A stretch of DNA of 64,000 bases, taken from contig CAWKGD010000004.1 of NCBI GenBank assembly GCA_963849105.1, positions 55,907 through 119,906 of the forward strand, written 5' to 3'. Source of the DNA: CAVRXQ01 sp963849105. GTDB lineage: Bacteria > Actinomycetota > Acidimicrobiia > Acidimicrobiales > Bog-793. The translations under genes were made by a program, and so were the position numbers. Within the stretch, counting starts at the first letter, position 1, and each line of letters opens with the position of its first letter. The notes under the pieces are model-generated. The model had not been told where the DNA came from. It searched no databases and was given only the letters and a program-made list of their open reading frames with translations. Of the stretch, positions 1-8,900 are shown piece after piece.

Positions 1-196
1 TCCCCAACACGTCGACATGTGGACCGCGTTGGTGACCGGCCTCGTCGATCAGCAGGTCTCCAATGATCCCGGTGGGGACCGCTGGACCCGCCTCATCGAC
101 GAATCCATCGACATGTTCCTCGCACACTGCCGAGCGACCCGGGGCCAGGATGAGCCTGCGGTCCGACCAGCCCGATCCAGAGGAGCGCGACCGTGA
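1..196 (+). CDS. C-terminal fragment of a probable TetR-family regulator (cut by window edge)
   Basis: The frame is open from the first complete codon at position 2 to a TGA at 194-196, so only the last 64 residues are visible. They form an amphipathic helical stretch (HVDMWTALVTGLVDQQ, then RLIDESIDMFLAHC) resembling the ligand-binding C-terminal domain of TetR-type repressors. The DNA-binding domain would lie upstream of the window. Its stop overlaps the GTG start of the next gene in a GTGA arrangement, so the two are probably co-transcribed and translationally coupled. The family call is an inference from helix pattern and context. Confidence 0.45.
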   Translation, partial: PQHVDMWTALVTGLVDQQVSNDPGGDRWTRLIDESIDMFLAHCRATRGQDEPAVRPARSRGARP

Positions 197-960
197 CCAC
201 GACGGCCATCGAAGTTTCGACCATCGAGTCTCTGTCCCACGACGAGGCGATGCACCATCAGGCAGAGGAGCTAAGGCGTTCGCTCTCTTTGATTCGATCA
301 ATCGATGCCAACGCTTGGATGTCACGGACCGACTGTCCCGCCTGGGACGTTCGAGCGATGTACCAACACGTCCTCGGCGCGTGCGAAGCAGGCGCATCGG
401 TGCGCGAGAACGTCCGCCAGTTGCGCCTGGCCCGGGCGCATCGCAGGAAGCACGGAGGCCCACTCGAGGCAGCGCTGTCGGCGGTGCAGGTACGTGAACG
501 TTTCGATCTCAATCCGACACAGATTGTCGAACGGCTTGCAGCGATCGCGCCCAAGACCGTGCGAGGTCGTTCTCGCACGCCGGCGTTTGTGCGCGCCAAT
601 GCGAGACTGGCAGTCGATGGACCGGTGTTCGAAACCTGGAAACTCGGGTACCTCATTGACACCATCTACTTGCGCGATCTGTGGATGCACCGGATCGATG
701 CCGTCCGCGCCGTCAACCGTCCGCTCGAACTGAGCGCTGACCACGACGGCCGCATCGTGGCCGACATCGTCGCTGAGTGGGCGCGCCGCCATGGCACGCC
801 CTTCGTTCTGGAACTCACTGGCCCCGCGGGCGGTACGTATGCGCACCACCTGGGCCAACGAGAAATTGAGCACCTATCGCTCGACGCGATTGAGTTCGCC
901 CGCATGCTCGCTGGTCGCGCATCCGCAACCGGCCTCCTCACGACCATCGTTCCGTTTTAA
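193..960 (+). CDS. Mycothiol-dependent maleylpyruvate isomerase/DinB-superfamily protein
   Basis: This 255-residue protein has the layout of the MDMPI_N/DinB fold. An N-terminal helical bundle carries the typical TDCPAWDVRAMYQHV segment (residues about 46-60), where members of the family have a metal-binding His. A C-terminal FARMLAGR motif near residue 235 is usual for actinobacterial MDMPI proteins. Known members use mycothiol as a thiol cofactor, either for maleylpyruvate isomerisation or for unknown thiol-transfer reactions. The exact substrate cannot be read here. It starts at GTG overlapping the stop of the preceding TetR-like gene, which may regulate it. Confidence 0.7.
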   Translation: MTTTAIEVSTIESLSHDEAMHHQAEELRRSLSLIRSIDANAWMSRTDCPAWDVRAMYQHVLGACEAGASVRENVRQLRLARAHRRKHGGPLEAALSAVQVRERFDLNPTQIVERLAAIAPKTVRGRSRTPAFVRANARLAVDGPVFETWKLGYLIDTIYLRDLWMHRIDAVRAVNRPLELSADHDGRIVADIVAEWARRHGTPFVLELTGPAGGTYAHHLGQREIEHLSLDAIEFARMLAGRASATGLLTTIVPF

Positions 961-1074
961 AAACCGCGCTGAAGGCCTGGCTAAGCGACAAGTCCCCATC
1001 ATGGGAGACATGCCGATTCCTAGGCCCCATTGACGTCCTCGTCCGGGCGATGAGTCAGTGACGGTCTCGCCGGT

Positions 1075-1467
1075 CTACGTAGCCGGGGAAAAGAACTCCA
1101 AGGCAATGTTGTCGGGATCGCGGAAGGAAAGGCCGGACCCGTACGGTTCGTCACAGATGTCGCCGTGCCCGATATTGAGGGCGTCGAGTCGCGCCGCCCA
1201 GGATGCAAGCTCGCCACGGCTGGAACACCCAAACGCTAGGTGGTCCAGGCCCGGTCGGAACTCGTCGAAGGCTTCCAACTTTGGGTCCTTGAACTGGTGG
1301 AGGGCGATCACTGTGCCTCCCGTCAAGATCCACACCGCCGCTCTGAATGCGCCGCCATCGTCGAGTTTGTCTGGCTCGGCTCCGAAGAGCCTCTCGTACC
1401 AACGTACGCTTTGATCAAGATCTGAGACCGTCAGGGCCGCATGTGCAATCCCCGGGAAATCTGCCAT
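1075..1467 (-). CDS. VOC (glyoxalase/bleomycin-resistance) family protein
   Basis: A 130-residue protein with the two beta-alpha-beta-beta-beta halves of the vicinal oxygen chelate superfamily. It opens with IAHAALTVSDLDQSVRWYERLFG, has LDHLAFGC in the middle, and ends SFRDPDNIALEFFSP. The candidate metal ligands are the His near residue 8, the His in LDHLAF and the Glu of ALEFF. The open frame extends further upstream, but the ATG at 1467 starts exactly at the family N-terminus and the extra residues look non-coding. It is convergent with the MDMPI-like gene. Substrate unknown. Confidence 0.75.
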   Translation of the reverse strand: MADFPGIAHAALTVSDLDQSVRWYERLFGAEPDKLDDGGAFRAAVWILTGGTVIALHQFKDPKLEAFDEFRPGLDHLAFGCSSRGELASWAARLDALNIGHGDICDEPYGSGLSFRDPDNIALEFFSPAT

Positions 1468-1947
1468 GAGCCCATGGTAGGGAGGATCGACCGGGATTGC
1501 GGGGTCCGGGATGCCTCGGTGGGAGGGTCTGGCTGTTAGCTCGCGACTTCTTCCGCTAAAAATCCGTTTCGGCACGTGCTCACGGAGCTGTCCGCGCGAC
1601 ATCGTGGGCAGATGAGACATCTCCGAGATGTACGCACCTTCGCATCGTCGCGATCGTTGTCGGTCGTTCAGAGTTGCACGAGGTAGCGACTTCGACTGGC
1701 ACAGCTCTATTTGTTCGCGCGTAATCACCGGCGTGAGCTTTACGTTCCGTACCCGCCCAATCTCCGTCCGGCGGCTTGAGCCTTGGTCAGCCGACTACTA
1801 ACCGGCGATAGGTGGCGCGTCGGCGATGATGTCGCGCGGACTTATTGGGACAGTCTGTTCACGGTCGGGTCACAACTGTGACCGTGTTGTGACTGGCTGT
1901 TTCGTAGAACTGCTCGCAGAACGGTTGCGTCCCGAGAGGCCACGCGA
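1468..1947. other. Intergenic region, 480 bp
   Basis: No convincing gene is seen. The only structure is a set of overlapping dyads at 1861-1893, annotated separately, just upstream of the lipoprotein gene. Confidence 0.5.
1861..1893 (+). promoter_or_regulatory. Stacked inverted repeats, candidate operator
   Basis: GGTCACA (1868-1874) and TGTGACC (1877-1883) form a 7-bp dyad with a 2-nt centre. GTCACAAC (1869-1876) and GTTGTGAC (1886-1893) form an 8-bp dyad with a 9-nt centre. ACGGTC (1861-1866) pairs with GACCGT (1880-1885). The cluster ends 54 bp before the lipoprotein start. The symmetry is seen directly; binding by a dimeric regulator (TGTGA/TCACA resembles CRP-type half-sites in reversed order) is inference. 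Confidence 0.4.
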
Positions 1948-2604
1948 ATGAAGGGGAACGAGGAACGTTCTGATCACGCTCATAGCGCCGCTTCGAGGGA
2001 GCGTCGAAGGTGGCTGGTTCGATCGCGAGGGACTGTCCCACAGATCGCGTTGGTTGCCGCGGTGGCCTTCGCTTTGTCGGCGTGTGGAGGAGGCTCCGCC
2101 CCTCCCGGTGTCGCGAGCTTCGGCTCGACGACGACCACCACCGAGACGCCATCCTCAGCGGCGGCGGGAAATGGCGGCAACACCACGGAGAAATACAGAG
2201 CCGCCCTCGCGTACGTGCATTGCATGCGCTCGCACGGTGTGCCGAACATGCCGGACCCGGCCGCGAATGGCACGCTGAACGTCAACTTCCAAAAGGGCGG
2301 GAAGGGCGGATCGCCGGTCTCGAGCGGTATCAACCGGAACTCCCCGCAGTGCATCTCGGCCGACAAGACCTGTCGACGCCTCCTACCGGGCGGCGTACCG
2401 ACCCCCGCGCAGAATCAGCAGGCACTGGCCAAAGGCCTGAAGTTCGCGCAGTGCATGCGCAGCCACGGCGTGCCGAACTACCCCGATCCGAATCCGACCA
2501 ATCCCGACGTCGTGCACCTGGTCGGCATCGACCCAAGCTCTCCTCAGTTCCAGAACGCGCAGAAGACATGCCAGTCCCTCGTGCCAGGGACTGGCGCAAA
2601 ATGA
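1948..2604 (+). CDS. Secreted lipoprotein with two Cys/His repeats
   Basis: A 218-residue predicted lipoprotein. A basic N-region and hydrophobic helix (residues about 31-45) end in the lipobox ALSAC, followed by a Gly/Ser/Thr linker. The mature part holds two homologous repeats. Each begins with a Cys-x3-His motif (CMRSHGVPN, then M or Y, then PDP) and ends with a Cys before a leucine-proline turn (TCRRLLPGG; TCQSLVPG). It is a paralogue of the lipoprotein at 13375-13974, which lies in an ABC-transporter operon. Conserved Cys and His positions suggest a metal, haem or redox role outside the membrane, but no function is recognised. It stands alone, preceded by a stacked palindrome. Confidence 0.7.
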   Translation: MKGNEERSDHAHSAASRERRRWLVRSRGTVPQIALVAAVAFALSACGGGSAPPGVASFGSTTTTTETPSSAAAGNGGNTTEKYRAALAYVHCMRSHGVPNMPDPAANGTLNVNFQKGGKGGSPVSSGINRNSPQCISADKTCRRLLPGGVPTPAQNQQALAKGLKFAQCMRSHGVPNYPDPNPTNPDVVHLVGIDPSSPQFQNAQKTCQSLVPGTGAK

Positions 2605-2868
2605 CCTTTCCTATGCTCGGCCCCGTCTTGCCGAAGAGCGGCACGCTCCCGGCGGTCGGGGCCGACCCGAAATCACTCAGGCGTTCGGATTTATGGGATA
2701 CCGGCTCGGACTGGCTCATCTATGACGGATCTGGCGCGGAACTTTATGGCGCACCTTGTCGACGGTGATGGTCAACTCCAAAACACACGCATCCCGTTCA
2801 GCATCATCCCCGTAGCGTCTCTTCGACCCTCATAAAATCCGCGCCGAACGAGTAATGGAGGGGGCGCT

Positions 2869-3483
2869 ATGGCGGTGACGGAAGACACCACCGAGCGACC
2901 TGTGCAGCGACCAGCGCCCACCCGATCGTCGGGACCTGGGACGACGACGCAGGCGATGAAGGACGCGGTCAAGAGCCCGACCACTTTCGACCGGTTCGCC
3001 GACTGGGTGTCGGAGGCGATGGGGCGGCCGCTCAACATCGCGTTTTGGCTCGTCCTGGTCGTCACCTGGACGTTGATCTTTGCTCTGGGGGGTCACAAGC
3101 TGTCGAGCGGGAGCTGGCTCCCGCACTGGTTCACCAGCCAGGGTTACAACTTCCCGCTAAACCTCATCACCACGGTCGCCGAGCTGTTCATTGGTTTCCT
3201 CGTCGCGACCGCGGCCAACCGAGCACAGAATGCGCTGACCGCGCTACTGGACAAGATCGATACGCAGGAGGAGCAGATCGAGTCGACGGAGGCCAAGCTC
3301 GTTGCGCTGATCAACGAGAACACCGACCTCACGAAAGAGATCCACACGCTCACTACCCAGGTCGCCAAGAACGCCGCCCTCATCATTGACGTGCATCAAA
3401 ACGTCACCGCACTCGCGACCCATGCCGGACTGGCTGCCGCCGGTCTCCCACCCGATACGTCATCATCATCGGCGACCTCGTAG
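2869..3483 (+). CDS. Low-affinity iron permease-like membrane protein
   Basis: A 204-residue protein preceded by a strong purine-rich ribosome site (GGAGGGGG). After a charged N-terminus there are two hydrophobic helices, LNIAFWLVLVVTWTLIFALG (about 58-77) and LITTVAELFIGFLVATAAN (about 100-120). These match the pattern of the PF04120 family, including the conserved loop between helices and the trailing NRAQNALTALLDKID. A coiled-coil segment (about 125-170) and a Ser-rich tail follow. Despite the family name, iron transport is poorly supported for bacterial members. Single gene, next to a ferritin-like gene. Confidence 0.65.
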   Translation: MAVTEDTTERPVQRPAPTRSSGPGTTTQAMKDAVKSPTTFDRFADWVSEAMGRPLNIAFWLVLVVTWTLIFALGGHKLSSGSWLPHWFTSQGYNFPLNLITTVAELFIGFLVATAANRAQNALTALLDKIDTQEEQIESTEAKLVALINENTDLTKEIHTLTTQVAKNAALIIDVHQNVTALATHAGLAAAGLPPDTSSSSATS

Positions 3484-3800
3484 GAGAAGCGGCACGGACG
3501 ACAACACGTCGAAGCATTCATCTCTCCGCTCCCTTCATGTGCCTAGAGGGCCACGCTGTCGATCATCCCCGCCGAGCCACCATGCCGGCTGGTCAGGGAC
3601 GGTTTTAATTGAGTGAGCTGCCGCTCCTAAGGCGTGCTGTGAGCTGCTTCGGGTGAGCAACGGGCCATAGCTGCGGTTTGGGTGAGCTTTAGATGACTGA
3701 ACAAAGATCGCTCCCCCAGCGGCATTTCTGGGTGTGACAACTCGCCAAAAAGCCTGAGCTAACTTGTCATTCGGCGTGGCGAACCCTGGAAAGAGGGCCC
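3484..3800. other. Intergenic region, 317 bp
   Basis: No gene or clear structured element recognised. The sequence contains several spaced GTGAGC(T/A) words between about 3610 and 3690, but no convincing repeat array. Confidence 0.5.
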
Positions 3801-4280
3801 GTGACACCACCAAATGGAGCGAGCGGCGTCGAGGACCTTCGCCGTCACCTCACGGAGCATGTCTCTTCGGAAAGCCACCTGATCGCCAAATACCGGGAAC
3901 TGGCGACCGCGCCCGACACGCCGGCGGCAGCGCGCTACCTAATCGACCTCGTAGTCGAGGACGAAGAGCGCCACCACCGCCTCCTCCAGGACATCGTCAC
4001 TACGTTCGCCAATGACTTCGGCTGGTATCACGAGCCGGGGGAACTGCCTAATCTGCGCGACGGGCCGCCCTCTCAGGCTCTCGAGGAAGCGACTTCCCAG
4101 TTCCTAGACGCCGAACTCACGGATCAAGAACAACTGCGCGTGCTGAGCGAGGAGCTACAAGCATCGCGTGACACAAGCCTTTCACCGTTGCTTGTCGAAC
4201 TCATGGAGCTCGACACCGCCAAGCACATCGTTCTGCTCACCTTTATTCGCGACCATGTCGCTCGACGCGCGACGACTTGA
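3801..4280 (+). CDS. Ferritin-like di-iron protein, hypothetical
   Basis: A 159-residue, largely helical protein starting at GTG behind an AGAGG ribosome site. It has two Glu/His-bearing helices, VVEDEERHHRLLQDI (about 50-65) and LMELDTAKHIVLLTFIRDH (about 136-154). Their E-x2-H-like spacing is that of rubrerythrin/bacterioferritin-type four-helix bundles that bind a di-iron centre. Oxidoreductase or iron-handling function is inferred only from this pattern. It follows the iron-permease-like gene across a 317-bp gap, so an operon is unlikely. Confidence 0.55.
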   Translation: MTPPNGASGVEDLRRHLTEHVSSESHLIAKYRELATAPDTPAAARYLIDLVVEDEERHHRLLQDIVTTFANDFGWYHEPGELPNLRDGPPSQALEEATSQFLDAELTDQEQLRVLSEELQASRDTSLSPLLVELMELDTAKHIVLLTFIRDHVARRATT

Positions 4281-4674
4281 CTGCTCCTGCTCGGCAGCGG
4301 TGTTGTCAACGCGATGTAAGAGCAACTTCGCCACCTGACCCGAGTCAGCCTTTACAGACACAATGATGGCTGAACGGGCACCTCTGCCGACCTAGCAATA
4401 CCTCGACATCCTGGTCGGAGTTTGGCTGAGGAGAGAACTGTTAGTGCGCCCGATACAGCGTTACGGACTCTCGCGAGTGCCACATAATGCACGGAAATAA
4501 CGACGTGGGACGCGCCCGCAACGTGCCGCATTGTGACGCACTAACCCGGCGTTCGGAGACACCTTCGAGCCGCCGGTCCGGTGAATTTTTAGGGGCACCA
4601 CTCCTGCGGCACGGTCCCATTGAGGACGGAAAGAGGCTAGACAGAGGTCGGCAACGAAAAGAGGGGCGGCCGCC
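4281..4674. other. Intergenic region, 394 bp, containing one copy of a dispersed repeat
   Basis: No gene is supported. The stretch holds repeat copy A at 4446-4517, described separately. Confidence 0.5.
4446..4517 (+). repeat. Dispersed intergenic repeat, copy A
   Basis: About 72 nt that align with 14103-14176 with roughly 80 percent identity and one single-base gap. The shared core includes GTTACG, TCGCG, AGTGCCACATA, AATAACGA and GGGACGCG in the same order and spacing. The palindromic centre CTCGCGAG of this copy corresponds to TTCGCGAA in the other, so part of the dyad is kept despite sequence change. It could be a MITE end, a recombination site or a structured RNA; no encoded enzyme is nearby. 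Confidence 0.6.
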
Positions 4675-5682
4675 ATGTCGATCGAGCTCGCCGTCAGTTA
4701 CCCAGGGATCAGCGCACAAGGTTTCGCCCATCCGGCAGATCGAGCGGCGTCGGCGGCGCTCCGCACCGTGCCCGGCATCGAAAGAGTCGTCAAGTTCCTG
4801 ACCGAGCATGGCTATGAGCGCCGGCTTCGCCAGCTTCTCATGGGGAACGCCGTTCGGACGGGAGATGACCAACTGCCCGCGGTTTGGGTTGTCCAGCAAC
4901 GCTGTGCTCACACGCTCGACATCGAGCGCTGCCCGAGGCTCTATATGACGCAAGAGCCGGTCGGTACCGGCCTGACGATTGGTGCGAACGATCCGGTCAC
5001 ACTCGTGAGCTCGGGACTCGTCTCGTCGTATTCGGAAGACGAGTTGACCGCGATCCTTGCCCATGAAATGGGACACGTCCTCGCCGAACACGTCGGGCTT
5101 ACGACAACGTTCCAGCTCGTCCAAATGATCCTCCGCGGAGTCATCCGCGGGGTGCCGCTCGCCGGGCTGCCGATCGCTGCCGTGTACTTCGCGCTCCTCG
5201 AGTGGTCGAGAGCTGCTGAACTGACTGCAGACCGCGCAAGCGCGATCGTCACCAGCGACCCGATGCTGATGTGCCGAACGTTGATGCGTATGGCTGGTGG
5301 TCCTGTGCAAGATCTCAACCTCGACGCGTTCATCCGCCAGGCAACCGAGTACGCAGGGGAATCGGATCCCTTCGGCCGCTACTCGCGGTTCTTCGCCGAA
5401 ATCACGACGACACACCCGTTCCCGGTCCGACGGGTGCGGGAGCTCATCGCGTGGGTGAGCGCCGGCGAGCTCGATCGAATCCGTGCCGGGCAATACCTCC
5501 ACAAGGGCCAAGAACCGCCTCCATCGGCGGAATTCGATGCGGCCTTTCAGCACTATCGGGCCCGATTCGCGGCGATTTTCGATCGTGCGAGCGAAGGGAT
5601 CTCCACCGTCTTTGACCGCGTGAGCACCTGGTTGGGCGGAAATGCCGGCGAGCCATCATCCCCAGGCGACGTTCCGAGCTAG
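4675..5682 (+). CDS. M48-family zinc metalloprotease
   Basis: A 335-residue protein with the gluzincin signature HEMGH at residues 130-134, in the context LTAILAHEMGHVLAEHVG. The third zinc ligand lies downstream in AAELTADRAS (Glu182, with the usual Asp four residues later). A hydrophobic stretch between them (about 146-176) could be membrane-associated. This matches M48 (HtpX/Oma1/BepA-like) peptidases, which degrade damaged membrane or envelope proteins. There is no N-terminal signal peptide, so topology is uncertain. It begins at ATG after a GAGGGG-like ribosome site. Confidence 0.85.
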   Translation: MSIELAVSYPGISAQGFAHPADRAASAALRTVPGIERVVKFLTEHGYERRLRQLLMGNAVRTGDDQLPAVWVVQQRCAHTLDIERCPRLYMTQEPVGTGLTIGANDPVTLVSSGLVSSYSEDELTAILAHEMGHVLAEHVGLTTTFQLVQMILRGVIRGVPLAGLPIAAVYFALLEWSRAAELTADRASAIVTSDPMLMCRTLMRMAGGPVQDLNLDAFIRQATEYAGESDPFGRYSRFFAEITTTHPFPVRRVRELIAWVSAGELDRIRAGQYLHKGQEPPPSAEFDAAFQHYRARFAAIFDRASEGISTVFDRVSTWLGGNAGEPSSPGDVPS

Positions 5683-5911
5683 CTTCAGACGGGCACATCA
5701 TCTGGGGCTGCTGTCTCCATTTGCCTGCATGCGAATGTTCAAGCGGCCGAACCAATTCGGTCCGCGTCCCGGCGTTTCGACCACGCGACATGTCGCACAC
5801 CCGACGGTCGGGGGCGCATCCTCGCCAGCGCTCGAGTGAATGTTCAGGGACACTTATGCACGGCGACACGCGAGACAAAGGAGATCTCCCGCTGAACCGA
5901 AGAGGAATTCT

Positions 5912-7090
5912 GTGACGCGAGTATTGGTGCTGGGTGCCGGTTTTGGCGGCCTCGAGTTGACGACGCGGCTGTCCGAAGAGTTCGGTGACGAGGTCGAGGT
6001 CCTGCTGATCGACGAGGCCGACGCGTTCGTGTTCGGCTTCTCCAAGCTCGACGTCATGTTCGGGCGCACCGGGGCGCAGGCGGTGCGCCACCCGTACCGC
6101 GACCTGGTCAAGCCCGGTGTGCGCTTCGTGCAGACCACTGTCCGAGCGATCGACCCGGCGGCACGCACCGTCGAGACCGACGCCGGCCGTTTCGAAGGCG
6201 ACGTGATGGTCGTCGCTCTCGGCGCGGATCTCGACCCCGGGGCCACACCTGGGCTTGTCGAAGCAGGACACGAGTTCTACACGGTGGAGGGCGCGTTCGC
6301 CCTGCGCGAGGTGCTTTCGACCTTCGACGGTGGACGAGTGATCGTCGGTGTCACCTCGACGCCCTTCAAGTGTCCACCCGCTCCGAGCGAGACGGTCTTA
6401 TTGATGCACGACTACCTGACTGCCCGTGGGCTGCGGGATCGTTCGGAGATCTCTCTCGTCATGCCCTTGCCGGCGCCCATCCCGCCATCGCCAGCGGCGT
6501 CGCAAGCGCTGGTCGACGCGTTCGCCCAGCGCGACATCGGTTGGTACTCCAACCAAGTCATTCGCGAACTCGATCCGACCGCCAGTTCCGTCCGGCTCGC
6601 AGACGGCACCGAAATGCCCTACGACCTGTTCCTCGGAGTCCCGACACATCACGTGCCCGCGGTCGTCGCCGAGTCGGGCATGACTGTCGAGGGTTGGATC
6701 CCGGTCAATCCCCTCACCCTCGAGACTCCGCACCCCGGGGTGTTCGCGGTCGGAGACGTCACCAGCGTCGGGACACCGAAGGCCGGCGTCTTTTCCGAGC
6801 GACAGGCGGCAGTGGCCGCCCAGCGCATCATCTCGCTCATTCGAGGCGGCCCCGCCACCTCGGAGTATGACGGCTACGGAATGTGCTACCTCGAGTTCGG
6901 ACACGAAGAAGTTGCCCGAGTCGGAGTCACGTTCCGGAGCGGACAACCACCCACCGGCACCTATGAAGCTCCGTCGGAGGCGCTGGCCGACGAGAAGGCC
7001 GAGTTCGGGTCCAGCCGCATACAACGGTGGTTCGATCGTGCCTGGACCAACGTGCCTAAGCAGAAGGGCGACTCAGGACCAGCATTTTAG
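5912..7090 (+). CDS. FAD-dependent oxidoreductase, sulfide:quinone reductase/flavocytochrome c-like
   Basis: A 392-residue flavoprotein with an N-terminal dinucleotide fold (VLGAGFGGLE, residues 7-15) and the second FAD motif GVFAVGDV at 276-283. The segment TPFKCPPAP (Cys154) matches the active-site cysteine region of sulfide:quinone oxidoreductase and flavocytochrome c sulfide dehydrogenase. Oxidation of sulfide or another sulfur compound with electron transfer to quinone is therefore likely, though NDH-2-like activity is possible. The frame is open 24 codons further upstream, but the GTG at 5912 follows an AGAGGA ribosome site and starts directly at the FAD fold. Its stop overlaps the next reading frame by one base. 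Confidence 0.8.
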   Translation: MTRVLVLGAGFGGLELTTRLSEEFGDEVEVLLIDEADAFVFGFSKLDVMFGRTGAQAVRHPYRDLVKPGVRFVQTTVRAIDPAARTVETDAGRFEGDVMVVALGADLDPGATPGLVEAGHEFYTVEGAFALREVLSTFDGGRVIVGVTSTPFKCPPAPSETVLLMHDYLTARGLRDRSEISLVMPLPAPIPPSPAASQALVDAFAQRDIGWYSNQVIRELDPTASSVRLADGTEMPYDLFLGVPTHHVPAVVAESGMTVEGWIPVNPLTLETPHPGVFAVGDVTSVGTPKAGVFSERQAAVAAQRIISLIRGGPATSEYDGYGMCYLEFGHEEVARVGVTFRSGQPPTGTYEAPSEALADEKAEFGSSRIQRWFDRAWTNVPKQKGDSGPAF

Positions 7091-7430
7091 TGGACGACGT
7101 CGTTGAACATCTGGCGCGCATCCGAGCGGCCACGGTCATGGTCATCACCGATCTCGAGGACGATCTGGCAGCAATCGCCGAATCCACCGGGAAGGGCACG
7201 GACGACGAACAGCACCCGGAAGGATCAAGGTCGGCTTTGAACGAGCTCGCTTCGGATCGCTACTCGAACGGACCCGGCACTCCCTGTCCGATCTCGACGA
7301 AGCGCTTGAGCGGATTCGCGACGGCAACTACGGCTGCTGTGAACGTTTCGGCGCGCCGATTCTCTCCGAACGGCTGAAGGCACTCCCAACAGCCAGGCTC
7401 TGCATGGTGTCGGTCTCCTCGACCCGATAG
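7090..7430 (+). pseudogene. DksA/TraR-family gene interrupted by a frameshift
   Basis: The first frame from GTG 7090 gives MDDVVEHLARIRAATVMVIT and runs through TDDEQHPEGS, a typical TraR/DksA N-terminal half. Homology then continues in another frame from about 7224 with VGFERARFGSLLERT, LDEALERIRDGNYGCCERFG and APILSERLKALPTARLC, ending at TAG 7428-7430. A one-base change near 7222-7230 joins the two. In the zinc-finger region two of the four usual cysteines are absent (Phe and Ser instead), so even a restored protein would be a finger variant. The family normally binds the RNA polymerase secondary channel with ppGpp. Sequencing error cannot be excluded. It overlaps the flavoprotein stop by one base. 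Confidence 0.65.
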
Positions 7431-7689
7431 CGGGTCTCTCGCGATCTAAATCCGGTATCGACGCATCTAGGAACACGCTGTACGGCTCAGTGCCGGCGAC
7501 GCTCCTATCAGTTGTCAAGCCCTTGAGTCTTCGGGAGTGGAAACAGCGGGCAGAACAATGAAGAGCCACTCCGTGTCGGAGGGCAAGCTCTTATCAAGCC
7601 ACGCGTTTCGAAGAAGTGTGTGCCGGATCGTGGATCGGCGAGTCGCCGGAAAGTCAACCCGTGTGGGCGACAGTTAGGTGATGAGCCAG

Positions 7690-8900
7690 ATCCACGGTCG
7701 CGGGCTCAGCCGCGAGGTAAGTGGCGATACACCTCGCGGGCCACGTAGCGCTTCAAGATGCGGATGACCTCGGGCTTCGTTCGTCCTTCTTTCACGCGCC
7801 GCTCGAAGTAGGCAGTCGTCTCTGGGTCGTGGGCGATGCGCACCATGACGATGCGCCACAGCGCGCTGTTCGCTTGACGATCACCACCGCTGTCGAGTCG
7901 AAAACGACCGGTGCTCTTTCCCGATGACGCTGGGATCGGCGACACTCCGCACAAGTGTGCGAAGGCGGCTTCTGAATGGAGGCGCTCGGGGTTGTCGCCG
8001 GCGGTCACCAATAGCGCGGCGGCGGTGTCGGGGCCGACTCCGAACAAAGCGAGCAACTCAGGAGCGGTGACTGCAAGAAGCGAGTTGATCTTCGCGTCGA
8101 GATCGGTGAGCTCTCTTTCGAGCGCTTGGATCCGACGGGCCAACGAGGACACGGCGGCCTTCGTCGCCGCGGTGACCGGATCACTCGACTGCGCGGGGCG
8201 GAGCTTCGCTCCTTCTTTGACCAAGGCGGAGACGGTGAGGCCCTTCAGGCGACGATGGAGCACGTCGGGAGCAGTGACGACCAGGTGACGCACTTGGACG
8301 ACGGCTTTGACCCGAGCCTGTCGGGCGGAGCGCTTGGCGACGAGGAGGACCCGGATCGCCTCGACTGCGCCGTCTTTTGTCTTGGCGACACTCTTTGCTC
8401 GGCCATTGAGCGCTGATCGCGCGGCTTCCACTGCATCGAGGGGATCGGACTTGCCCGACCGACGCCGTTCGGCTCGGTTCGGCCGGTCGACCTCGATGAC
8501 ATCGACGCCGTGCGGTGAAGAAAGCGCGCCAGCCCGGCTCCATAAGAACCGGTTCCTTCGACACCGACTTTCCCCACCGCACCGAAGCTCTCGAGCCAGG
8601 AGAGCAAGGACTTGTAGCCGGCGGGGTTGACCTCGAACGACTTCGTGCCGAGGAGACCACCGAGTGGATCGAGTGCCGCGGCAACATGCACGTCGAGGTG
8701 GGTGTCGACACCACCCGTCACACGACGCGTATCTAGCATTGTCATCGCCATCCCTTCCTTTCTTTAAGCGGGATTGAGGGGTGGCACGGCCGTCCCGGAT
8801 CGGAGTGACGGGTGGTCCGCCTTGTTGCTGCAAGACGGGCCAATCACCCTTGCTTCGGAACGGGACGTGCCGTTTTCAATGTGCGGCCGAAGGAGCTCAA
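7690..8900 (-). mobile_element. IS110-family insertion sequence (boundaries approximate)
   Basis: The element is recognised from its DEDD-type transposase (separate entry). The roughly 150 bp upstream of the transposase start is non-coding and GC-rich with several short inverted repeats, as expected for the IS110 end that encodes the bridge RNA. IS110 elements lack terminal inverted repeats, so the ends cannot be set from one copy; the coordinates given are estimates. Confidence 0.6.
7706..8751 (-). pseudogene. IS110-family transposase with one frameshift
   Basis: The N-terminal part reads from ATG 8751, behind an AAGGAAGG ribosome site. It contains GGVDTHLDVHVAAALD and VGVEGTGSYGAGLARFL, carrying the first two acidic residues of the DEDD RuvC-like domain. 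At about 8518-8524 homology moves to another frame with HGVDVIEVDRPNRAER and GKSDPLDAVEAAR, which holds the later Asp pair. The C-terminal Transposase_20 domain is complete, with ALFGVGPDTAAALL, the serine-containing ASSGKSTGRFR and the terminal LKRYVAREVYRHL. A single one-base shift at a purine-rich GAAGAAAG tract separates the halves. This could be inactivation, sequencing error or programmed shifting. Confidence 0.8.

Noticed and set aside
2010..2768. Long plus-strand frame overlapping the first lipoprotein
   Set aside because: Arg/Pro-rich shadow of the real lipoprotein frame, which has a lipobox and paralogue support.
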